Source: Verrucomicrobiales bacterium (lineage in GTDB: Bacteria; Verrucomicrobiota; Verrucomicrobiia; Verrucomicrobiales; Akkermansiaceae). From it: a stretch of DNA of 30,583 nt. Under the pieces are notes generated by a model. The model did not search any database. It was not told the origin of the DNA and saw only the letters and a program-made list of their open reading frames with translations. The first letter of the stretch is position 1; each line of letters starts with the position of its first letter. The position numbers and the translations under genes were made by a program. Below, one piece after another: positions 1 through 6,549 of the stretch. The stretch covers positions 1-30,583 of the forward strand of contig PBTU01000164.1 of assembly GCA_002729295.1 (NCBI GenBank), read 5' to 3'.

Positions 1-2
1 CC

Positions 3-1427
3 GTCCGGATCTCCGTTGTCGAACCCAAGCAGGATGCTTGGATGAAGCGTATTCCCTCCGCCGACGAGAAACCGGTAGACCACCAGTTCTACGCTCGCGA
101 CGACAATGGGCAGGGCACACTTCACTATCGAGGCGAGCTTAAGGAATCTGCTGATTCGGTATTCCTGAGACTTTATGCCGGCGAGAAGCTGATCGATACG
201 CAGATGCAAAAAATCGAGGCCACCAACAGGTATGCCTTGTCCACAAGCTTGCAAGCGGGCTTGGTCACCTATCGCACAGAGTTCGGTATCAAGCGTGACG
301 GCGCGGAAACAATTCTGGAAAAAGCAACTGATCTGGTCTGCGGCGACGCCTTTATCATCCAGGGCCAATCCAATGCTGAAGCCTGGACAGACAATCGAGT
401 TGTCCATCCTTACCGTAGCCCCTGGCTGCGCAGCTTTGGCACGCCAAGCACAAACAAGGAACGGGCCCGAGACGCGGTCTGGGGGAATGCTTTATCTTTT
501 AACGGGGGCGAGAATCATCATCATTTTCAGATTGGCTATTGGGGCGTTGAGTTGGGCAAAATGCTCATCGAAAAACACAAGGTTCCCGTCTGCATCATCA
601 ATGGAGCACAGGGTGGAACGCGGATTGACCAGCACCAACGCAACGAGGCAGATCCCACTGACGTGACCACCATCTACGGCAGGTTGTTATGGCGTTTACA
701 GCAAGCGAAACTGACGCATGGAGTTCGCGCCGTGCTCTGGCATCAGGGAGAAAACGACCAGGGTGAGTCAGGGGCAACCGGCACTTTCGGCTGGGTGAAT
801 TATCAGGACTACTTCATCCAGATGTCTGCAAGCTGGAAGGAGGACTACCCGAATATCAAACACTACTATATCCACCAGATATGGCCGGGCGCCTGTGGCA
901 GCCGGTCAGTGGAGAACGACCGCTTACGCGAGCAGCAGCGACTTTTGCCCGAGCAGTTCTCCAATATGAGCGTCATGTCGACCCTCGGAATCCGGCCGGG
1001 CGGCGGCTGCCACTTTTTGGCGGAAGGCTATGCGGCGATGGCGAGGCAGTTGTTTCCGCTGGTGAACAAATACAGCTACGGGGCGGATTCGAAGGTGTCT
1101 GTCACAGCGCCAAATCTCGAGAGCGTCGCGTATTCCAGCGCCGAACAAGATGAAATCACCCTGACATTCGATCAAGAGGTAGAATGGGGCGTAGAAATCA
1201 TCGAGCGGTTTTCTCTCGATGACCTCTCTGCGGATCTAATCGCCGTAGGTGGCGCCGGAAGAATCATCACCTTGAAACTGGCAGGCCCCTCGACAGCAAA
1301 GAGTCTGTCCTACGTCAGAGGTGGGAAATGGAGGGAGGAGGACGCCATCATCTGGGGCTCAAATAACATCGCAGCGCTCACCTTCTGCGAGGTTCCGATA
1401 CGACCTGCGAAATCAAATGATGATTAG
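3..1427 (+). CDS. Sialate O-acetylesterase-type SGNH esterase, 5'-truncated by window edge
   Basis: The reading frame is already open at base 3 and has no stop before the first ATG at 42, so the gene very probably begins upstream of the window. The core carries the SGNH/SASA (DUF303, CE6-like) block I GQSN, with the nucleophilic serine codon at 369-371. It also has the WHQGEND block near 737-757 and a late GGCHFLAEGY segment near 1003-1032 whose histidine is the likely catalytic base. A beta-rich region precedes the esterase core and another beta-sandwich-like segment follows it from about base 1100. Family members remove acetyl groups from sialic acids or from xylan and other polysaccharides. 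I infer a periplasmic or secreted carbohydrate acetylesterase, in keeping with the CE15 and sulfatase genes downstream. The signal peptide would lie outside the window. The exact substrate cannot be read from the sequence. Confidence 0.8.
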   Translation, partial: VRISVVEPKQDAWMKRIPSADEKPVDHQFYARDDNGQGTLHYRGELKESADSVFLRLYAGEKLIDTQMQKIEATNRYALSTSLQAGLVTYRTEFGIKRDGAETILEKATDLVCGDAFIIQGQSNAEAWTDNRVVHPYRSPWLRSFGTPSTNKERARDAVWGNALSFNGGENHHHFQIGYWGVELGKMLIEKHKVPVCIINGAQGGTRIDQHQRNEADPTDVTTIYGRLLWRLQQAKLTHGVRAVLWHQGENDQGESGATGTFGWVNYQDYFIQMSASWKEDYPNIKHYYIHQIWPGACGSRSVENDRLREQQRLLPEQFSNMSVMSTLGIRPGGGCHFLAEGYAAMARQLFPLVNKYSYGADSKVSVTAPNLESVAYSSAEQDEITLTFDQEVEWGVEIIERFSLDDLSADLIAVGGAGRIITLKLAGPSTAKSLSYVRGGKWREEDAIIWGSNNIAALTFCEVPIRPAKSNDD

Positions 1428-1440
1428 ATCGATTAGATGA

Positions 1441-1602
1441 TTCAACTGCTCTCAAAAGGAACCCGGTGAGCTACTTCTCGGATCTGACCATAATCAACTC
1501 GCCCCCGCTTGGCGTCAACATTTCGAAGACCTCATCTGGGACCTCGTCAACTCACTCGAAATGATCTATATCAAACCCGTAGCAGAGGCTCTTATCCTCT
1601 GA
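1441..1602 (+). pseudogene. Stop-free 53-codon stretch, possible gene remnant
   Basis: Between the esterase stop (1427) and the CE15 start (1617) one plus-strand frame stays open from just after a TGA (1438-1440) to a TGA at 1600-1602. It encodes a tryptophan- and acid-rich segment that includes HNQLAPAWRQHFEDLIWDL. There is no convincing start codon, and I do not recognise the family. It could be the 3' end of a decayed gene or simply chance in a GC-rich spacer. No other feature is visible in this gap. Confidence 0.15.
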
Positions 1603-1616
1603 CCAACCTCAAAACT

Positions 1617-2759
1617 ATGTCTCCTTTTAAGATTCTCCTCTGCACCCTCCCCCTCAGCAACACCCTCGCCCAAGAACTCCCCAACGTCCTTGGCACTCCA
1701 CCGGCCAAGAACAAGGAAGAGTGGACTCAAACCCAACGCCCCAAAACCCTCGAGCTCTTCAAAAACCACGTCTACGGACGCGCTCCGATTGGGAAACCTA
1801 AAGATCTCAGCTTCAAAGTCATCGAGGATGATCCCAAGGCCATGAATGGTGCAGCCACTCTCAAAATCATCGAGATCTCCTACTCCGGCCCCGGCGGCAA
1901 GAGTTCCTTCAAGCTCATCACCTTCGTTCCAAATAAAGTGAAAAAACCCGCTCCGGGATATCTCCTCATCTGCAACCGCGACCGGGAGAATATTGATCCT
2001 ACCCGTAATCAAAAAGACGACTTCTGGCCTGCCGAAACCATCGTCTCTCGGGGCTATGTTGCCGCAACCTTCCACAATTCGGAATTGAGCATCGACAAAA
2101 ACCTCAACTTCGACAACGGCGTGCACAAAGTCTTCGACCAAGACACCAGTGAACGCCCCGGAGACGCCTGGGGCACCATCGCAGGTTGGGCCTGGGGGGC
2201 TTCCCGCGCTCTCGATTACTTCGAAAGCACGCCCGACATCGACGCTTTAAAAATCGGCGTCATTGGCCATTCCCGGGGAGGAAAATGCGCCCTCTGGGCC
2301 GGAGCCACCGACCAACGTTTCGCGCTCACCATCTCCAACAACTCAGGATGCACCGGAGCTGCCATTGCCCGTCGCAAACACGGCGAACGCGTCGCGCGCA
2401 TTAATAAATCGTTCCCCCATTGGTTCTGCAGAAACTACAACGCTTTCAACGAGAAAGAAGAGGACCTTCCAATCGACCAACACCAACTGGTAGCGCTCAT
2501 CGCCCCCCGAGCGGTTTACGTTGCCAGCGCGACCAAAGATGACTGGGCCGACCCCAGAGGTGAATTCCTCGCCGCCGCCCACGCCGAACCCGTCTACAAT
2601 CTCTTCGGTCTCAAAGGACTCGCCACCATGGAAATGCCCGCTCCCGACAGGCCCATTCTTTCCGGTCACGTCGGCTACCACACCAGATCCGGAAAACACG
2701 ATCTCACCGACTACGACTGGCACCAGTATCTCAACTTCGGCGACAAACACCTTAAATAA
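1617..2759 (+). CDS. CE15 glucuronoyl esterase-like protein, secreted
   Basis: The product is a 380-residue alpha/beta-hydrolase of carbohydrate esterase family 15, whose members cleave esters of (4-O-methyl-)glucuronic acid on xylan and related polymers. I chose the ATG at 1617 because it starts a signal peptide (hydrophobic residues 5-18, Ala-Gln near 18-19). The longer frame from a TTG at 1509 adds a polar, non-conserved extension. The nucleophile elbow is GHSRGGK with Ser219, followed by the CE15 segments SNNSGCTGAA (240-249), FPHWFC (266-271), LPIDQH (284-289), IAPRAVYVASA (295-305) and GYH...GKHD with the catalytic His361. The canonical acid position, Ser+23, is Asn242, so the acid is probably Asp312 or Glu316 in the WADPRGE loop, as described for non-canonical bacterial members. 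It sits between a deacetylase and a sulfatase, which suggests a marine uronate polysaccharide rather than lignin-carbohydrate substrate. Confidence 0.85.
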   Translation: MSPFKILLCTLPLSNTLAQELPNVLGTPPAKNKEEWTQTQRPKTLELFKNHVYGRAPIGKPKDLSFKVIEDDPKAMNGAATLKIIEISYSGPGGKSSFKLITFVPNKVKKPAPGYLLICNRDRENIDPTRNQKDDFWPAETIVSRGYVAATFHNSELSIDKNLNFDNGVHKVFDQDTSERPGDAWGTIAGWAWGASRALDYFESTPDIDALKIGVIGHSRGGKCALWAGATDQRFALTISNNSGCTGAAIARRKHGERVARINKSFPHWFCRNYNAFNEKEEDLPIDQHQLVALIAPRAVYVASATKDDWADPRGEFLAAAHAEPVYNLFGLKGLATMEMPAPDRPILSGHVGYHTRSGKHDLTDYDWHQYLNFGDKHLK

Positions 2760-2930
2760 TTTTAACAATCAGTCGCCGCCACTTTCTCGAAACCAGCACC
2801 GAGGGACACATCCAAACCCCTTACTCGACCCTCGCGGTCAAGCCCGCCGACTTCTATTTCTCCATTCACTAGCTGCCACATCAGACAAATATCCTGTCAA
2901 ATTCCTCAAGAGGTCTCAGTATCTTTGCTT

Positions 2931-4868
2931 ATGAGATCACTTTTTAGGCAAGTTCTACCATGCTTGGTGTTTCCCTTGGGTGCATTAGGCAAGGATATAA
3001 AACCGAATGTCCTCTTCATCTCGGTCGACGATCTTAATAATTACATCTCACCTCTCGCGAAGCACCCGGGGGTCATCACACCCAACTTCGATCGCCTCGC
3101 CAAACAATCCGTCACCTTCACCAACGCCCATTGCGCCGCTCCAGCTTGTCATCCTTCGCGTGTGGCGGTGATGACAGGCGTGCATCCTGTCAAATCAGGG
3201 ATCTATCGCAACCTCTTCGGAGCACATGGTCCGCGATGGCGCCACGAGTCGCCTGTTCTCTCCGACGCAATTGTTCTCTCCAAGCACCTCAGCAATCACG
3301 GCTACCACAGCGCGGGAGCGGGCAAAATCTTCCACACCCTGCAATGGACTCCTGATGACTCACAAAATGATCCCTTGGCCTGGGACGAATACCGGGGTGA
3401 TCCCCTCGACCCCATTTCCGCCGACTGGCCAAGGCCGGATTTTCCCAACAACCAAAACCACGACTTCAAGGGACAACGCCCCCTGAGCAATTTTCTCTTC
3501 GGAGCAACTCCCCTTCCACAAGCCGAGGATACTTACGGAGATCATCTCGTCGTTGATTGGGCTATTGAAAAACTCAAAACACAACACGCTAAACCGCAAT
3601 TCCTGGCGGTGGGGCTTTTCCGCCCGCATATCCCCTTCGAAGTACCGCAGAAATACTTCGATCTCTACCCCCTGGATAAGGTTCAACTTCCCACCGATAT
3701 CGAAAACGACCTCGCCGACGCCCGCCCCGCTGACCGGGTCTCTTGGCACAAATGGGTCACCGACAACGATCAATGGAAACCTCTCATGCAAGGTTACCTC
3801 GCCAGCATCAGCTATGTAGATCACCAACTGGGACGACTCCTCGACGCGCTTGAATCATCTCCAATGAAGGACAATACCATCATCGTTCTTTGGACGGATC
3901 ACGGGTTTCACATTGGCGAAAAATCCAACTGGGAAAAGTTCGCGCTCTGGCATCAAACCACCAACACCCCGCTCTTCATCCACGCCCCGGGGATTTCCAA
4001 GGACGGAACAAAGACAAAACAACCCGCGACTCTCACCGACCTCTATCCCACCCTCTGTGAACTATCCGGAGTCCCGATTCCCGAGCAATGCACTGGAACC
4101 TCCCTGGTTCCCCAACTCAAAGCCCCCTCGACTGCGAAATCACAGCCATCCCTCACCTCTTTTGTTTTCAACAAGGACATGAAATCGGAGACAGCCTCAC
4201 ATGCTCTCTCCGATGATCGCTATCGTTACATTAAATACGCCGATGGTTTCGAAGAACTCTACGATCTGAAAACCGACCCCGAGGAATTCAACAACCTGGC
4301 TAAACACGCCGACCATCAAGCGACTCGTGAACGCCTCGCATCCCACCTTCCAAAATCCGCTGCCAAAAACTGCAAAGTTCCCCGCGATTCTCCTTTCACA
4401 CGAAAAGCTCCCAAAAAGACCACCTACAAAAAGTACCCCGACATCATCAATCGTTCATTTGGAATCACCTTAAAAGTGACTCCCGACCCAAAGCAAACAG
4501 ACGGCGTCATCATCTCCCACGGAGGCGATCACCATGGCTACTCACTCTACATGAAGGACGGCCTGATCCACTTTGCAGTGCGCCGAAACAAGGCACTCGA
4601 AACCCTCGTCGTCGAGCATTACCGGCCTAAAAAAGAATTTATGATCTCGGCAGGGCTCAACACGCGAGGGCGTATCATTATCGACATCCTAAGCCTCGCC
4701 GACAGCCCGCCCTTCACCGGTAAGAAACTCGGGCATATTTCCCAAAACCCGAATGAAGGTCAGACTCTTAAATCCGACCCGGAATCACCGGTTGGCATGT
4801 ATACCTCTCCCTTTTTCTTTGCTGGAAAAGTCGAACTCCTCAACTTAGAAGTCGACCCGAAAAAATAG
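2931..4868 (+). CDS. S1-family sulfatase (iduronate-2-sulfatase-like) with C-terminal beta-sandwich domain
   Basis: This is a 645-residue type I sulfatase. A signal peptide covers residues 1-20, ending before KDIKPNVLF; the ATG at 2931 is preferred over the TTG two codons earlier. Metal-ligand residues are Asp33-Asp34. The formylglycine motif is CHPSR (Cys73-Arg77), followed by MTGVHP. Asp323-His324 and Lys331 sit in WTDHGFHIGEKSNWEK, and RPHIPF is at 231-236; this combination is typical of iduronate-2-sulfatase-like enzymes. The catalytic part ends near residue 475. Residues about 505-640 form a beta-rich, LamG/ConA-like module that probably binds carbohydrate. Activity requires conversion of Cys73 to formylglycine by a maturation enzyme that is not encoded here. 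Probable role: desulfating a sulfated polysaccharide or oligosaccharide in the periplasm or outside the cell. It lies 171 bases behind the CE15 gene on the same strand. Confidence 0.9.
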   Translation: MRSLFRQVLPCLVFPLGALGKDIKPNVLFISVDDLNNYISPLAKHPGVITPNFDRLAKQSVTFTNAHCAAPACHPSRVAVMTGVHPVKSGIYRNLFGAHGPRWRHESPVLSDAIVLSKHLSNHGYHSAGAGKIFHTLQWTPDDSQNDPLAWDEYRGDPLDPISADWPRPDFPNNQNHDFKGQRPLSNFLFGATPLPQAEDTYGDHLVVDWAIEKLKTQHAKPQFLAVGLFRPHIPFEVPQKYFDLYPLDKVQLPTDIENDLADARPADRVSWHKWVTDNDQWKPLMQGYLASISYVDHQLGRLLDALESSPMKDNTIIVLWTDHGFHIGEKSNWEKFALWHQTTNTPLFIHAPGISKDGTKTKQPATLTDLYPTLCELSGVPIPEQCTGTSLVPQLKAPSTAKSQPSLTSFVFNKDMKSETASHALSDDRYRYIKYADGFEELYDLKTDPEEFNNLAKHADHQATRERLASHLPKSAAKNCKVPRDSPFTRKAPKKTTYKKYPDIINRSFGITLKVTPDPKQTDGVIISHGGDHHGYSLYMKDGLIHFAVRRNKALETLVVEHYRPKKEFMISAGLNTRGRIIIDILSLADSPPFTGKKLGHISQNPNEGQTLKSDPESPVGMYTSPFFFAGKVELLNLEVDPKK

Positions 4869-4884
4869 TAGGCTCAAGCCTCAC

Positions 4885-6426
4885 TTAGAATTCAAAAGCG
4901 ATCGCTTCCCGATCGTTGCGAACGAGAATAATCCTTCCTGCCAGCGCCGGGTGATTCCACGTCCGATGATCCAAGGCTCCGACCTCTTGAGTCACCTTCT
5001 CACCCTCCGGAGTCATTTCGAGAACAAACACCGACCCTCTCTCTCCTTGCAAGATCATGTGATTCCCGACCCCCAAAACTTGCCCATGTCCGTAATTACT
5101 ACCCCGCCATTTCAAATCACCACTCTTCAATTCCAAACAAACTAGGCGTCCGTCATTCAATCCATAAAGATAACCCTCATTCACCACCATATCGGCAAAC
5201 TTGGCTTTCAATTTATTCGAGAACCATAGCTCTGTAGCCTCGAAGCCATCATCGACTGCACTGATCTGAATCCGATGTGTCCCATAACCGTAGCCGCTGC
5301 TCGTGATGACAGTATCTCCCACAACGAGTGGCGACGCACAATTACTCTGCGGGTTTCCAATCGGAAAGGACCATAACTCTTCGCCACTGGCTACATCGTA
5401 TCCACCAACCGCGTCCTGCTGAAGGGCAACGATTTGCCGCCTCCCGGCCAGAGTAGCAACAACTGGTGAGGCATAAGACGATTTGTAGTCTCCGGATCTC
5501 CAGACCAGGTCACCCGACGCCACATCTAAGGCCGCCAGATTTTTTTCCGCCTCGCTCCCCAAAGTCACGATCACTTTCCCATCGACCACCAAGGGACTGC
5601 AACTCTTCGCCCATGTCGGAACACTCTGCCCAAACTCCTTGAGAACATTTTTCCCCCAAATCACTTTCCCGGTCCTTGCATCGAGACAATTTAAAATCCC
5701 CGTTGCGCCTAGAGAAAACACTTTCCCGTCAATGATCGTCGGAGTCGAACGCGGACCGTCGTCACCCATCGATTCCTCAAAACGAACATCTTCCTCATGA
5801 GCCCAAACCGGCTTCCCCGTTCTCAACTCATAACAAATCGTCGTCTCGTTCGTCCCCCGCTGTTCCATCGTAAAGGCATAAGCTCCCGCCACCGAAAACC
5901 CCGACCAACCTTCCCCCAGCTTCGCACGCCACAATTCTTTCGGTTGCGTTTGATACCAGCCATCAGGCAGGAGTTCATCCGACACCCAGTTCTTCATCTC
6001 CGAACCCAGAAGGCGGGGGAAGTTCTCCAGGCCCTCGGTCTCAATCACCGTTCCCTCCTCGGCCATCTTGCCCGTCATTTCGGGAATCTCGGTCGCAGGA
6101 TCCTTGGACCATCGCCAGGAAAACTGAGGGAAGAAACTCCCCGTATGCCCATCTGTCTTCACCAATCCACCGAGTAATCCCAATACGACTCCAGCCCCGA
6201 TTAGACGGACCCTCCATTTCAGCCTACTCAAAAAGAGAAGCCAAATCATCGCAACTGTAATTACCAACAGAACCATCAGGAAATCAACCGCTCCGACAGC
6301 GCCCTTCTCCTCGAGACCGGGAATATTTCTCAAGCCAAACCACAGCAGAACCAGAACCAATTGAGACCAAAAAAGAAATTTCCAAGCAGCGCTCTCTCTA
6401 ACTTCCGCTTTCAAAGAATCGTCCAT
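4885..6426 (-). CDS. PQQ-like beta-propeller repeat protein with three N-terminal membrane helices
   Basis: The product has 513 residues when started at the ATG at 6426; a TTG nine codons upstream is an alternative. Three hydrophobic helices come first (about 16-33, 46-66 and 73-89). The linker contains FSWRW (102-106), and from about residue 150 there is a WD40/PQQ-type propeller. Repeat signatures include GILNCLDARTGKVIWGKN, LAALDVASGDLVWRSG, GYDVASGEELWSFP and LVCLELKSGDLKWRG. These resemble BamB and quinoprotein alcohol-dehydrogenase blades, but I see no quinone-binding disulfide or dehydrogenase active site, so an enzymatic role is not supported. I infer a membrane-anchored propeller facing the periplasm. 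It converges on the upstream sulfatase with a gap of 16 bases and diverges from the sulfatase-GH43 gene. Related proteins accompany sulfatases in PVC bacteria, but their function is not established. Confidence 0.8.
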   Translation of the reverse strand: MDDSLKAEVRESAAWKFLFWSQLVLVLLWFGLRNIPGLEEKGAVGAVDFLMVLLVITVAMIWLLFLSRLKWRVRLIGAGVVLGLLGGLVKTDGHTGSFFPQFSWRWSKDPATEIPEMTGKMAEEGTVIETEGLENFPRLLGSEMKNWVSDELLPDGWYQTQPKELWRAKLGEGWSGFSVAGAYAFTMEQRGTNETTICYELRTGKPVWAHEEDVRFEESMGDDGPRSTPTIIDGKVFSLGATGILNCLDARTGKVIWGKNVLKEFGQSVPTWAKSCSPLVVDGKVIVTLGSEAEKNLAALDVASGDLVWRSGDYKSSYASPVVATLAGRRQIVALQQDAVGGYDVASGEELWSFPIGNPQSNCASPLVVGDTVITSSGYGYGTHRIQISAVDDGFEATELWFSNKLKAKFADMVVNEGYLYGLNDGRLVCLELKSGDLKWRGSNYGHGQVLGVGNHMILQGERGSVFVLEMTPEGEKVTQEVGALDHRTWNHPALAGRIILVRNDREAIAFEF

Positions 6427-6549
6427 GGATCTAAAACTAAGGCCGCATCGCAAAGCCTCAAGCCCACTTCCCTATTATTTATTCGACAATCCAGCCTCGC
6501 CTACCCCCATCTCCTTTTCTTAGGCTCCCGGAGTTCTCTTAACGCCATC
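6427..6549. promoter_or_regulatory. Shared upstream region of divergent PQQ-propeller and sulfatase-GH43 genes
   Basis: These 123 bases separate two divergent starts, so they should carry promoters for both. The only clear compositional feature is an AT-rich island around 6475-6490 (tattatttattc), which could supply a -10 element in either direction. I could not find a convincing -35/-10 pair or a strong Shine-Dalgarno sequence for either gene. Confidence 0.35.

Noticed and set aside
1566..2141. 191-codon minus-strand frame opposite the CE15 gene
   Set aside because: Antisense shadow of a conserved enzyme; Val/Gly/Phe-rich translation with no motif.
4870..4881. Short inverted repeat AGGC-tcaa-GCCT between the convergent sulfatase and propeller genes
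   Set aside because: A 4-bp stem without a T-tract is too weak to call a terminator.
6361..6549. 63-codon N-terminal extension of the sulfatase-GH43 gene
   Set aside because: It overlaps the divergent propeller gene and would bury the signal peptide that begins at 6550.
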